A DNA stretch of 64,000 nt, from contig NZ_SLVP01000017.1 of the NCBI RefSeq assembly GCF_004345425.1, positions 1-64,000 of the forward strand, read 5' to 3'. The notes beneath the pieces were generated by a model. The model did no database searches and was not told where the DNA came from. It was given only the letters and a program-made list of their open reading frames with translations. This document shows positions 44,830 through 53,439 of the stretch, one piece after another (position 1 is the first letter of the stretch; each line of letters begins with the position of its first letter). The position numbers were made by a program, and so were the translations under genes. This DNA is from Paenibacillus sp. BK033 (GTDB taxonomy: Bacteria; Bacillota; Bacilli; Paenibacillales; Paenibacillaceae).

Positions 44830-45198
44830 ATGATTCAACCATTTACTCGTTTGCGTGTTGCTGACAACTCCGGAGCTAAAGAACTGATGTGTATTCGTGT
44901 TCTTGGCGGTACTGGCCGTCGCGTAGGCGCAATCGGTGACCTGATTGTGTGCTCTGTAAAACAAGCAACACCAGGCGGCGTTGTCAAAAAAGGTGACGTT
45001 GTTAAAGCTGTTATCGTTCGTACGAAGCGTGCAGTTCGTCGTAAAGACGGTTCTTACATCGCATTCGATGAGAACGCAGCTGTAATCGTTAAAGAAGATA
45101 AGAGCCCGCGCGGTACTCGTATTTTTGGACCTGTTGCCCGTGAGCTTCGCGATAAAGATTTCATGAAAATCGTATCGCTTGCACCAGAGGTTATCTAA
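44830..45198 (+). CDS. rplN: Ribosomal protein L14
   Basis: L14 sits at a subunit bridge and binds the silencing factor RsfS. It starts MIQPFTRLRVADNSGAKELMCIRVLGG; 122 residues. ATG follows GGAAGGAGG. Confidence 0.98.
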   Translation: MIQPFTRLRVADNSGAKELMCIRVLGGTGRRVGAIGDLIVCSVKQATPGGVVKKGDVVKAVIVRTKRAVRRKDGSYIAFDENAAVIVKEDKSPRGTRIFGPVARELRDKDFMKIVSLAPEVI

Positions 45199-45266
45199 GA
45201 CAAGTGCCCTGGTTTAACAGGGATCGCGATATAGCCTGAAAGCTTAGTGAGCAGGAGGTGTAATCA

Positions 45267-45620
45267 ATGCCAAGACTGAAAAAGATTCTTGAATCGCACA
45301 ACAACAAGCTGCACGTTAAAAAGGACGACACGGTTATCGTCATCTCCGGTAAGGACAAAGGCAAAAAAGGCCGTGTAATCGCTGCGTATCCGCGTGAGAA
45401 CCGCGTACTCGTAGAAGGCGTGAACTTTGTTAAAAAGCACACTCGTCCGTCCCAAGTGAACCCACAAGGCGGAATTATCGAGCAAGAAGCTCCAATTCAC
45501 GTTTCCAACGTGATGCACATTGATCCGAAGAGCGGTAAAGTTACTCGTATCGGATACAAAGTGCTGGACAACGGCAAAAAAGTCCGGGTCGCAAAACGTT
45601 CCGGCGAAGTGATCGACTAA
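45267..45620 (+). CDS. rplX: Ribosomal protein L24
   Basis: L24 starts 50S assembly. A KOW motif is visible in DDTVIVISGKDKGKKGRVIAAYP. It has 117 residues. ATG follows GCAGGAGGTG. Confidence 0.98.
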   Translation: MPRLKKILESHNNKLHVKKDDTVIVISGKDKGKKGRVIAAYPRENRVLVEGVNFVKKHTRPSQVNPQGGIIEQEAPIHVSNVMHIDPKSGKVTRIGYKVLDNGKKVRVAKRSGEVID

Positions 45621-45651
45621 TCGTTACTGTAGGAAAGGAGGTCCATAAAAA

Positions 45652-46194
45652 ATGGCAGCAAGATTGAAAGATAAATTTCTTAACGAAATTACGCCTGCAT
45701 TGATGCAGAAGTTTAACTATACGACTGTAATGCAAGTGCCGAAGATCGAGAAAGTTGTCATCAACATGGGTGTTGGCGAAGCGGTTGCTAACTCCAAAGT
45801 GCTTGATGTCGCTGTCGACGAGCTTCGTCAAATCTCCGGTCAAAAGCCGGTAGTAACTCGTGCGAAGAAGTCCATCGCGGGCTTTAAGCTTCGTGAGAAC
45901 ATGCCAATCGGGGTTAAAGTAACACTGCGCGGCGAGCGCATGTACTACTTCCTTGACAAGCTGTTCAACATCTCACTTCCACGCGTACGTGACTTCCGCG
46001 GTGTATCGACGAAAGCATTCGACGGTCGCGGTAACTACACGCTTGGCCTGAAAGAGCAACTCATCTTCCCAGAGATCGAGTATGATAAAGTTGATAAAGT
46101 TCGTGGTATGGACATCGTCATCGTCACGACGGCAAAAACGGACGAAGAATCTCGTGAACTGCTTACCCAAATGGGCATGCCGTTTGCGAAGTAA
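45652..46194 (+). CDS. rplE: Ribosomal protein L5
   Basis: L5 holds 5S rRNA in the central protuberance. It has 180 residues, with KIEKVVINMGVGEAVANSK and the GKPxVTRAKKSIA-type stretch QKPVVTRAKKSIAGFKLRE. ATG follows AAAGGAGG. Confidence 0.98.
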   Translation: MAARLKDKFLNEITPALMQKFNYTTVMQVPKIEKVVINMGVGEAVANSKVLDVAVDELRQISGQKPVVTRAKKSIAGFKLRENMPIGVKVTLRGERMYYFLDKLFNISLPRVRDFRGVSTKAFDGRGNYTLGLKEQLIFPEIEYDKVDKVRGMDIVIVTTAKTDEESRELLTQMGMPFAK

Positions 46195-46220
46195 TCCACT
46201 TCTAGGAGGTGTAATACCAA

Positions 46221-46406
46221 GTGGCAAAAACTTCGATGAAAGTGAAGCAACAACGTACACCGAAATTTCAAGTGCGTGCCTATACGCGCTGTGAACGTTG
46301 CGGCCGTCCGCACTCTGTTTTGCAAAAGTTTAAAATTTGCCGGATTTGTTTCCGCGAATTAGCATACAAAGGCCAGATTCCTGGCGTTAAAAAAGCAAGC
46401 TGGTAA
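46221..46406 (+). CDS. rpsN: Ribosomal protein S14, zinc type (type Z)
   Basis: A 61-residue short S14 with zinc cysteines C24, C27, C40 and C43. This is the zinc-dependent form; the longer zinc-free paralogue is not in the window. GTG start behind TAGGAGGTG. Confidence 0.97.
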   Translation: MAKTSMKVKQQRTPKFQVRAYTRCERCGRPHSVLQKFKICRICFRELAYKGQIPGVKKASW

Positions 46407-46437
46407 TCAGCCTAGTTCGGGAAGGAGGTTAACACAA

Positions 46438-46836
46438 ATGGTTATGTCTGATCCGATTGCAGATATGCTGACACGTATTCGCAACGCGAATGTCGTTCGT
46501 CACGAAACCGTGGAATTGCCCGCTTCGAAAGTTAAGAAGCAAATCGCAGAAATTCTGAAACGCGAGGGCTTCATCCGCGATGCTGAATATATCGAAGACA
46601 ACAAACAAGGGATTATCCGTATTTTCTTGAAATACGGCCCTAACCAAGAGCGCGTTATCACTGGTCTGAAACGTATTTCTAAACCAGGTCTGCGCGTTTA
46701 CACGAAATCGACTGAAATCCCTCGCGTTTTGGGTGGTCTGGGAATTGCTATCATTTCCACATCCAAAGGGGTTATGACCGATAAAGAAGCACGCCAAGGC
46801 AAAGCAGGCGGCGAAGTCGTTTGCTACGTTTGGTAA
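46438..46836 (+). CDS. rpsH: Ribosomal protein S8
   Basis: S8 binds the 16S central domain. It starts MVMSDPIADMLTRIRNANVVRH and ends with the conserved GGEVVCYVW. It has 132 residues. ATG 46438 follows GGAAGGAGG; a second ATG lies 6 bases on. In enteric bacteria S8 regulates the spc operon; I see no obvious site here. Confidence 0.98.
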   Translation: MVMSDPIADMLTRIRNANVVRHETVELPASKVKKQIAEILKREGFIRDAEYIEDNKQGIIRIFLKYGPNQERVITGLKRISKPGLRVYTKSTEIPRVLGGLGIAIISTSKGVMTDKEARQGKAGGEVVCYVW

Positions 46837-46866
46837 TTAACTAGTCACAAGATTGGAGGTGTAACA

Positions 46867-47409
46867 ATGTCCCGTATTGGTCGCAAACCGATCCAAGTGC
46901 CTAACGGCGTTAACATTAACTTGGAGAACTCGGTTATTACTGTAAAAGGACCGAAAGGATCCCTTACTCGTGAAATTCACAAAGACATGAAAGTGAACAT
47001 CGCTGAGAACGAGATCGTAGTCGAACGTCCTTCTGACAATAAATTGCATCGTTCTTTGCACGGCACAACTCGCAGCATCATCGCTAACATGGTGAGCGGT
47101 GTTACCGAAGGTTTCTCCAGAAACCTTGAGCTGGTAGGCGTAGGTTACCGTGCGAATAAAACTGGCGATAAGATCGTTCTTAACGTTGGTTATTCCCACC
47201 CAGTGGAGATTGTTCCCGAGGCTGGCATTGAGTTCGAAGTACCATCGAATACGAAAATCACTGTTCGTGGTATCGACAAAGAGCGCGTAGGCGCTGTTGC
47301 TGCTCAAATCCGCTCCGTTCGTGAGCCAGAGCCTTACAAAGGCAAAGGTATCAAGTACGAAGGCGAACGCATCATCCGCAAAGAAGGTAAAGCTGGTAAG
47401 AAGAAATAA
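46867..47409 (+). CDS. rplF: Ribosomal protein L6
   Basis: L6 lies near the sarcin-ricin loop. It starts MSRIGRKPIQVPNGVNI and has a C-terminal EPEPYKGKGIKYEGERI motif. It has 180 residues. ATG follows TGGAGGTG. Confidence 0.98.
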   Translation: MSRIGRKPIQVPNGVNINLENSVITVKGPKGSLTREIHKDMKVNIAENEIVVERPSDNKLHRSLHGTTRSIIANMVSGVTEGFSRNLELVGVGYRANKTGDKIVLNVGYSHPVEIVPEAGIEFEVPSNTKITVRGIDKERVGAVAAQIRSVREPEPYKGKGIKYEGERIIRKEGKAGKKK

Positions 47410-47470
47410 GCAGTCTGATTGGGCTGCTTAAAATAGCGGTATAAGGCAGAAGGAAAGGAGTGAACCTTGA

Positions 47471-47839
47471 ATGATTACGAAAGGCGATAAAAACAAGGCT
47501 CGTCTGAAAAGACACTTGCGTGTTCGTAAAAAAATCAACGGAACGGTAGCTCGTCCACGTCTCTCTGTATTCCGTTCGTCGAAGCATATCTATGCTCAAC
47601 TGATCGATGACGTACAAGGCGTAACGCTTGCATCCGCATCCACAGTGGATAAAGAACTGGCAGAAGCTATCGGCAACGGCGGCAGCGTTGAAGCAGCTCG
47701 CAAAGTTGGCGAATTGATCGCAAAACGCGCTCAAGCGAAAGGGGTATCCCAAATCGTATTTGACCGTGGTGGTTACTTGTATCATGGCAGAATTCAGGCG
47801 CTTGCTGAAGCAGCACGCGAAGCTGGTCTGGAATTCTAG
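47471..47839 (+). CDS. rplR: Ribosomal protein L18
   Basis: L18 binds 5S rRNA. It has a basic N-terminus and RPRLSVFRSSKHIYAQLIDD, with FDRGGYLYHGRIQALAEAAREAGLEF at the end. It has 122 residues. Confidence 0.98.
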   Translation: MITKGDKNKARLKRHLRVRKKINGTVARPRLSVFRSSKHIYAQLIDDVQGVTLASASTVDKELAEAIGNGGSVEAARKVGELIAKRAQAKGVSQIVFDRGGYLYHGRIQALAEAAREAGLEF

Positions 47840-47869
47840 TCGAATTTACTTATAAGGAGGTTAATCGAC

Positions 47870-48367
47870 TTGCGTGTAGATCCAAATACGTTAGAACTGA
47901 CTGAAAAAGTTGTCCACATCAACCGCGTTGCTAAAGTTGTTAAAGGCGGACGTCGTTTCAGCTTTAGTGCACTCGTAGTTGTCGGCGACGGCAAAGGCTA
48001 CGTAGGCGCAGGGATCGGTAAAGCGGGCGAAGTACCTGATGCGATTCGCAAAGGTATCGAAGACGCTAAGAAAAACCTGATCCACGTTCCACTCGTAGGA
48101 ACAACAATTCCCCATCTTGTAGTTGGACATTTCGGTGCAGGTGAAGTTCTTCTGAAACCGGCATCCAAAGGTACAGGTGTTATCGCCGGCGGTCCTGTTC
48201 GTGCAGTGCTCGAACTGGCTGGTGTAGGCGATATCCTGACGAAATCGCTTGGTTCTTCGAACTCCATGAACATGGTTAACGCAACGCTTGAAGGTCTTTC
48301 CCGCCTGAAGCGCGCGGAAGATGTTGCGAAGCTTCGTGGAAAAACTGTCGAAGAGCTGTTAGGTTAA
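47870..48367 (+). CDS. rpsE: Ribosomal protein S5
   Basis: S5 controls fidelity; its loop VAKVVKGGRRFSFSALVVVGDG is the spectinomycin-relevant region and is of the normal form. It has 165 residues. TTG start behind TAAGGAGG. Confidence 0.97.
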   Translation: MRVDPNTLELTEKVVHINRVAKVVKGGRRFSFSALVVVGDGKGYVGAGIGKAGEVPDAIRKGIEDAKKNLIHVPLVGTTIPHLVVGHFGAGEVLLKPASKGTGVIAGGPVRAVLELAGVGDILTKSLGSSNSMNMVNATLEGLSRLKRAEDVAKLRGKTVEELLG

Positions 48368-48380
48368 GGAGGGGAATAGG

Positions 48381-48560
48381 ATGGCAAAATTGCAAATCAC
48401 CCTCGTTCGCAGTGTGATCGGCCGTAACGAGAAACAACGCGCGACTGTTGAATCCTTCGGCTTGAAGAAAATTCACCAATCCGTTGTTTTGAACGACAGC
48501 CCGGCTGTTCGCGGCATGATCAATGCCGTAAGCCACTTGATCAAAGTAGAAGAAGTGTAA
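48381..48560 (+). CDS. rpmD: Ribosomal protein L30
   Basis: A 59-residue protein starting MAKLQITLVRSVIGRNEKQR, the bacterial short L30. ATG 48381 follows AAGGAGGGG. Lies between rpsE and rplO as usual. Confidence 0.97.
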   Translation: MAKLQITLVRSVIGRNEKQRATVESFGLKKIHQSVVLNDSPAVRGMINAVSHLIKVEEV

Positions 48561-48604
48561 GCAACTCGCTTGCTATAAGAAATAAATAAGGAGGTGCAAG
48601 AACG

Positions 48605-49045
48605 ATGAAATTGCATGAACTCGCACCAGCACCAGGCTCCACGCAAGTGGCAAAGCGCAAAGGTCGCGGTATTGGCTCCGGTAACGGTAAAACATCTGGT
48701 AAGGGTCATAAAGGTCAAAACGCTCGTTCCGGCGGCGGTGTACGCCCTGGTTTCGAGGGTGGCCAAAACCCATTGTACCGTCGTTTGCCGAAACGCGGTT
48801 TCAATAACCGTTTCCGCACTGAGTACGCTATCGTTAACATTGAAGAGCTGAACAAATTTGCAGCAGGTTCCGAAGTTACTCCAGAAGTTCTTCTTGAGCA
48901 AGGGATCATCAAAAATCCTTTGGCGGGCATTAAGATCTTGGGTAATGGCGAAGTTAAGGTTCAATTGACTGTAAAAGCAAACAAGTTCTCTCAATCTGCG
49001 GTAGAGAAAATCCAGGCTGCCGGCGGTAAAACCGAGGTGATCTAA
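48605..49045 (+). CDS. rplO: Ribosomal protein L15
   Basis: L15 is a late 50S assembly protein. It starts MKLHELAPAPGSTQVAKRKGRGIGSGNGKTSG with the usual glycine-rich extension. It has 146 residues. The stop is directly followed by the secY start, with no gap. Confidence 0.98.
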   Translation: MKLHELAPAPGSTQVAKRKGRGIGSGNGKTSGKGHKGQNARSGGGVRPGFEGGQNPLYRRLPKRGFNNRFRTEYAIVNIEELNKFAAGSEVTPEVLLEQGIIKNPLAGIKILGNGEVKVQLTVKANKFSQSAVEKIQAAGGKTEVI

Positions 49046-50347
49046 TTGTTTAACACCGTGTCCAACATTTGGAAAGTGGCGGATTTGCGCAAGCGGATCC
49101 TTTTCACCCTTTTCATACTGCTTGTTTATCGCATCGGAGCTTTTATTCCGGCGCCAGGCGTTGACAAAGATGTATTCAAACAGGTTGACCAATCCGGTGT
49201 GAATCTGTTCGGTTTGCTTAACACGTTCTCCGGCGGTGCGTTGTACCACTTCTCCATTTTCGCGATTGGTATCGCTCCTTACATTACGGCTTCGATCATC
49301 GTACAGCTGTTATCGATGGACGTTATCCCTAAATTCGCTGAATGGGCGAAGGAAGGCGAGAACGGGAAGAAAAAGCTCGCGCAGATTACACGTTACGGCA
49401 CGGTAATCCTTGGTTTATTGCAAGGTTTTGCAACAGCAATCGGCTTCAATCGTCAATACAACTACGAAATGGTTCCTAATGCGAATTTTGTCGATTACTT
49501 GCTCATCGCTCTCGTTTTGACAGCGGGCGTATCATTCCTGATGTGGCTTGGCGAGCAAATCACAGAGCGCGGTATCGGCAACGGTATCTCGATTCTGATC
49601 TTTGCCGCTATCGCAGCAAGCATTCCGCAGCATATCCGTACGATCTATACGACAGAATTCGCGTCGCAAGACGGCAATATGTTCTGGAGCATTGGCAAAG
49701 TTGTACTGATCGCAGTGGCGATTGTACTGATTATTGTAGGGGTAATCTTCGTACAACAAGGCATCCGTAAGATTCCGGTTCAATATGCTAAACGCGTAGT
49801 TGGCCGGAAGATGTATGGCGGTCAATCGACTCACATACCAATGAAAGTGAACGGCGCAGGTGTTATTCCGGTCATTTTCGCAATTTCGTTATTGATGTTC
49901 CCGGCAACAATCGCCCAGTTCTGGTCTGGTGCCGCTTGGGCGAATTGGATCATGCATAACCTGACGTACACGCAGCCGCTTGGCATGGTACTGTATGTTC
50001 TGCTGATCATCGGGTTCACGTTCTTCTATACATTCGTACAGATCAATCCGGTTCAGATGGCGGATCAGATGAAGAAGAATGGCGGTTACATCCCAGGCAT
50101 TCGTCCTGGCAAACCAACTTCCTCTTATTTGACTCGCGTATTGTCGCGGATTACGCTGACGGGTGCGATTTTCCTGGCCGTTATCTCCTTGTTGCCAGTG
50201 GTGTTCGGCGAAATCGCCGGATTGCCTGCTTCGGTAAGACTTGGCGGTACCTCGCTTCTTATCGTAATCGGCGTTGCGCTTGATACGATGAAGCAAATTG
50301 AGAGCCAGTTGATAAAACGCCATTACAAAGGGTTTATCAATAAATAA
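49046..50347 (+). CDS. secY: SecY, protein-conducting channel
   Basis: SecY forms the translocation pore with SecE and SecG. Its 433 residues hold about ten membrane helices; typical stretches include FNTVSNIWKVADLRKRILFTL, ITERGIGNGISILIF and the MKVNGAGVIPVIFA loop. The TTG start abuts the rplO stop, and the only ribosome-site-like purines (GAGGTGA) lie inside the end of rplO, so translation is probably coupled. Confidence 0.98.
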   Translation: MFNTVSNIWKVADLRKRILFTLFILLVYRIGAFIPAPGVDKDVFKQVDQSGVNLFGLLNTFSGGALYHFSIFAIGIAPYITASIIVQLLSMDVIPKFAEWAKEGENGKKKLAQITRYGTVILGLLQGFATAIGFNRQYNYEMVPNANFVDYLLIALVLTAGVSFLMWLGEQITERGIGNGISILIFAAIAASIPQHIRTIYTTEFASQDGNMFWSIGKVVLIAVAIVLIIVGVIFVQQGIRKIPVQYAKRVVGRKMYGGQSTHIPMKVNGAGVIPVIFAISLLMFPATIAQFWSGAAWANWIMHNLTYTQPLGMVLYVLLIIGFTFFYTFVQINPVQMADQMKKNGGYIPGIRPGKPTSSYLTRVLSRITLTGAIFLAVISLLPVVFGEIAGLPASVRLGGTSLLIVIGVALDTMKQIESQLIKRHYKGFINK

Positions 50348-50436
50348 CAATAGGTTCCGACCGGGATTCCGTAACGTCGCAGGCGCGATGGACGGAACCC
50401 GCACGAGCCTATTGTGCTTAAAGCGAGGAAGAATGA

Positions 50437-51087
50437 ATGAACATTTTATTCATGGGTCCTCCGGGGGCCGGTAAAGGGACGCAGGCAGAACGTATCGTTG
50501 AAGAGTTTGGCATTCCGCACATCTCGACTGGCGATGCATTCCGTCTTGCGATGAAACAGGGGACTCCGCTCGGTCTTAAAGCGAAAGAGTTTGTCGATCA
50601 AGGCTTGCTCGTTCCCGATGAGATTACGAACGGTATTGTCAAAGAACGTCTTGCTCAAGACGATTGCAATAAAGGTTTCTTGCTTGACGGTTTTCCGCGT
50701 ACGCTGCAGCAAGCCGAAGCGCTTGATGTTATGCTCACCGAACTGAACCGCAGCATTGACCATGTTGTTAATTTGAAGGTAGACCGCGGCTTGCTGCTTG
50801 CCCGTCTGACTGGCAGACGCATTTGTAAAGCCTGCGGATCGACATACCACGTAATGTTCAACCCACCGAAACAAGAAGACGTCTGCGACAAATGCGGCGG
50901 CGAATTGTACCAACGGTCGGATGACACGGAAGAGAAAGTCGGAACGCGTCTTGACGAGTATATCTCGAAAACCGCGCCGCTTCTTGACTACTACAACGGT
51001 AAAGGTCTACTACGCGAAGTCGACGGCGAGAAGGAAATCGATACGGTTACGGCCGAGATTGTTTCCTGCTTGCGAGGTTCATTGTAA
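50437..51087 (+). CDS. adk: Adenylate kinase, zinc-LID form
   Basis: Adk interconverts ATP + AMP and 2 ADP. P-loop GPPGAGKGT at 7-15. The LID carries C130, C133, C150 and C153, a structural zinc site typical of Gram-positive Adk. It has 216 residues. ATG follows GAGGAAG. One-base overlap with map. Confidence 0.98.
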   Translation: MNILFMGPPGAGKGTQAERIVEEFGIPHISTGDAFRLAMKQGTPLGLKAKEFVDQGLLVPDEITNGIVKERLAQDDCNKGFLLDGFPRTLQQAEALDVMLTELNRSIDHVVNLKVDRGLLLARLTGRRICKACGSTYHVMFNPPKQEDVCDKCGGELYQRSDDTEEKVGTRLDEYISKTAPLLDYYNGKGLLREVDGEKEIDTVTAEIVSCLRGSL

Positions 51088-51845
51088 TGATCATTTGCAA
51101 ATCCGATTCGGAGCTGCGATATATGAGGGAAGCCGGCCGCATTGTAGCGGAGACGCACCGGATTATGGCTGAAGCGGTAAAGCCCGGGGTTACGACCCTG
51201 GAGCTCGATCAGCTGGCCGAGGCGTACATTCGCAGCCAAGGCGCTGAGCCATCCTTCAAAGGTTACAATGGTTTTCCTGCCAGCATTTGCGCTTCTGTAA
51301 ATGACGAGCTGGTACACGGTTTTCCCGGACCTCGTAAGTTGAACGAAGGCGATATTATAAGCATCGACATTGGAGCCGAGTACAAAGGCTATCATGGCGA
51401 CTCGGCCTGGACTTATCCAGTCGGCAACGTATCGGATGAAGTCAAGCGGTTGCTTGAGGTGACAGAAGAGTCTCTGTACGCAGGGGTTAATCTGATCCGC
51501 CCAGATGTTCGTTTATTTACAATATCGCATGCGGTTCAACAGGTTGCCGAAGCGGCGGGCTTTTCGATTGTACGGGAATTTGTCGGACACGGTATTGGCA
51601 AGGACCTCCATGAGGAACCGCAAATTCCGAATTACGGCATTCCGGATCGCGGGCCGCGTCTTAAGCCAGGAATGGTGCTTTGCATCGAACCTATGGTCAA
51701 CATCGGCGAACGTTACGTTCGCACGCTTGAAGACAATTGGACGGTCGTAACGGAAGACGGCTCTTGGTGCGCTCACTTCGAGCACACGGTTGCCGTAACG
51801 GAGGACGGATTCGAAATTTTGACGAAACTACCGCAGTCGGTGTAA
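51087..51845 (+). CDS. map: Type I methionine aminopeptidase
   Basis: Map removes the initiator methionine. The five metal ligands are present: D94, D105, H168, E201 and E232. It has 252 residues. TAATG overlap with adk, an order shared with B. subtilis. Confidence 0.98.
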   Translation: MIICKSDSELRYMREAGRIVAETHRIMAEAVKPGVTTLELDQLAEAYIRSQGAEPSFKGYNGFPASICASVNDELVHGFPGPRKLNEGDIISIDIGAEYKGYHGDSAWTYPVGNVSDEVKRLLEVTEESLYAGVNLIRPDVRLFTISHAVQQVAEAAGFSIVREFVGHGIGKDLHEEPQIPNYGIPDRGPRLKPGMVLCIEPMVNIGERYVRTLEDNWTVVTEDGSWCAHFEHTVAVTEDGFEILTKLPQSV

Positions 51846-51851
51846 TCTGTT

Positions 51852-52133
51852 ATGGATAAGCAACCGCAAATCGGTCAAATCGTTAAGGTGCTTCGGGGCA
51901 AAGATGAGAACAGCTATGCTGTTATTATTGAAATTGTTGACGAACGCTTCGTACTGATCGTCGATGGCGATAAGCGGAGGTTTGATCAACCGAAGAAAAA
52001 GAACGTTCTGCATCTCGAGTTACAACCCGCTATAAGCAGCGAAGTTACAAGCAGCTTGCTTGAAACGGGCAGGGTGACCAATGCCAAGTTACGTTATGTG
52101 ATTCAGAAGTACGCACATGCGAAAGGAGAATGA
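51852..52133 (+). CDS. KOW-domain RNA-binding protein
   Basis: A 93-residue protein with an N-terminal KOW-like fold (IGQIVKVLRGKDENSYAVIIEIVDERFVLIVDG), related to the L14e/L27e families. The same gene sits between map and infA in B. subtilis (ybzG) and is uncharacterised. RNA or ribosome binding is inferred from the fold and context. It is 6 bases from map and 2 bases from infA. Confidence 0.88.
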   Translation: MDKQPQIGQIVKVLRGKDENSYAVIIEIVDERFVLIVDGDKRRFDQPKKKNVLHLELQPAISSEVTSSLLETGRVTNAKLRYVIQKYAHAKGE

Positions 52134-52135
52134 CG

Positions 52136-52351
52136 GTGGCTAAGGAAGACGTCATTGAGGTCGAAGGTACGGTAATCGAACCGCTGCCGAATGCCATGTT
52201 CAAGGTGGAGCTGGAGAACGGTCATCAAATTCTCGCACATGTTTCCGGTAAGCTCAGAATGCATTTCATCCGTATTCTGACTGGGGACAAAGTGGTTATA
52301 CAGTTATCGCCTTATGATTTATCAAGAGGGCGCATCACCTATCGGAAGTAG
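52136..52351 (+). CDS. infA: Translation initiation factor IF-1
   Basis: IF-1 blocks the A site during initiation. A single S1-like OB domain; MAKEDVIEVEGTVIEPLPNAMF, 71 residues. I chose GTG 52136 because AAAGGAG lies 7 bases upstream; the ATG at 52130 is too close to that site and gives an odd N-terminus. Confidence 0.96.
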   Translation: MAKEDVIEVEGTVIEPLPNAMFKVELENGHQILAHVSGKLRMHFIRILTGDKVVIQLSPYDLSRGRITYRK

Positions 52352-52396
52352 GCCGCCTCGCGGTTTGCTCTCGAAGGATTCGGGAGGTAATTCACA

Positions 52397-52510
52397 ATGA
52401 AGGTTAGACCTTCGGTAAAGCCGATTTGCGAAAAATGCAAAGTCATTCGTCGCAAAGGCAACGTTATGGTAATTTGTGAAAATCCGAAACACAAACAAAA
52501 ACAAGGATAA
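52397..52510 (+). CDS. rpmJ: Ribosomal protein L36, zinc form
   Basis: A 37-residue protein MKVRPSVKPICEKCKVIRRK... with zinc ligands C11, C14, C27 and H32. ATG follows GGGAGGTAA. Between infA and rpsM as in other Firmicutes. Confidence 0.97.
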   Translation: MKVRPSVKPICEKCKVIRRKGNVMVICENPKHKQKQG

Positions 52511-52528
52511 AAGGAGGGACAATGGCTT

Positions 52529-52897
52529 ATGGCACGTATTGCTGGTGTAGATATTCCGCGTGATAAACGCGTTGAAATCGCCCTGACGTACATTTTCGGT
52601 ATTGGCAAGACAACTTCGCAAAAGATTCTGGCTTCTACTGGCGTGAACCCTGATACTCGCGTTCGCGATCTGACAGAAGACGAACTTGCTAAATTGCGCG
52701 AAGCAATTGACAAATCCGTTAAAGTGGAAGGCGACCTTCGTCGTGAGATTTCGCTTAACATTAAACGTCTGATTGAGATCGGCTGCTACCGTGGCGTTCG
52801 TCATCGTCGTGGCTTGCCTGTTCGCGGTCAACGTACGAAAACAAATGCGCGTACGCGTAAAGGTCCTCGTCGGACTGTAGCTAACAAGAAGAAATAA
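52529..52897 (+). CDS. rpsM: Ribosomal protein S13
   Basis: S13 bridges to the 50S subunit. It starts MARIAGVDIPRDKRVEIALTYIFGIGK, with a basic C-terminal tail (RGLPVRGQRTKTNARTRKGP). It has 122 residues. ATG 52529 is preceded by AAGGAGGG. Confidence 0.98.
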   Translation: MARIAGVDIPRDKRVEIALTYIFGIGKTTSQKILASTGVNPDTRVRDLTEDELAKLREAIDKSVKVEGDLRREISLNIKRLIEIGCYRGVRHRRGLPVRGQRTKTNARTRKGPRRTVANKKK

Positions 52898-52917
52898 TAA
52901 AGGGGTGAAATAGGGCA

Positions 52918-53313
52918 ATGGCTAAACCTAAAAAAGTCGTTCGTACAAAACGTCGTGACCGGAAAAATATTGAGTCGGGCGTAGCACACATCCGTTCGAC
53001 ATTCAATAACACGATCGTAACGATCACTGACCCTCATGGCAACGCAATCTCTTGGGCAAGCTCCGGTAACCTGGGCTTCAAGGGTTCGCGTAAATCCACG
53101 CCTTTCGCAGCGCAAATGGCAGCTGAAGCAGCAGCTAAAGCAGCGATGGAGCATGGCATGAAAGCTGTTGAGGTTATGGTTAAAGGTCCTGGCGCAGGCC
53201 GCGAAGCAGCGATCCGTTCGCTTCAAGCAGCTGGTCTGGAAGTTAACCTGATTAAAGACGTAACGCCAGTTCCTCACAACGGATGCCGTCCGCCGAAACG
53301 TCGTCGCGTATAG
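52918..53313 (+). CDS. rpsK: Ribosomal protein S11
   Basis: S11 shapes the 30S platform. It has GVAHIRSTFNNTIVTITDPHGNAISWASSG and ends DVTPVPHNGCRPPKRRRV. It has 131 residues. ATG behind AAAGGGGTG. Confidence 0.98.
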   Translation: MAKPKKVVRTKRRDRKNIESGVAHIRSTFNNTIVTITDPHGNAISWASSGNLGFKGSRKSTPFAAQMAAEAAAKAAMEHGMKAVEVMVKGPGAGREAAIRSLQAAGLEVNLIKDVTPVPHNGCRPPKRRRV

Positions 53314-53439
53314 TTGGATCCGCTGTGGTATCAAATAACAACAACTTGTGAATAATGGTTGTGAAGGTTTGGCATACTACGAGATTTGACTAAACAATAC
53401 GAATGGTAACGGAGCGACGTTTGAAGGAGGGTACTATTA

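Noticed and set aside
52130..52138. ATG at 52130 as the infA start
   Set aside because: It lies within 2 bases of the AAAGGAG site; GTG 52136 has proper spacing and gives the family N-terminus.
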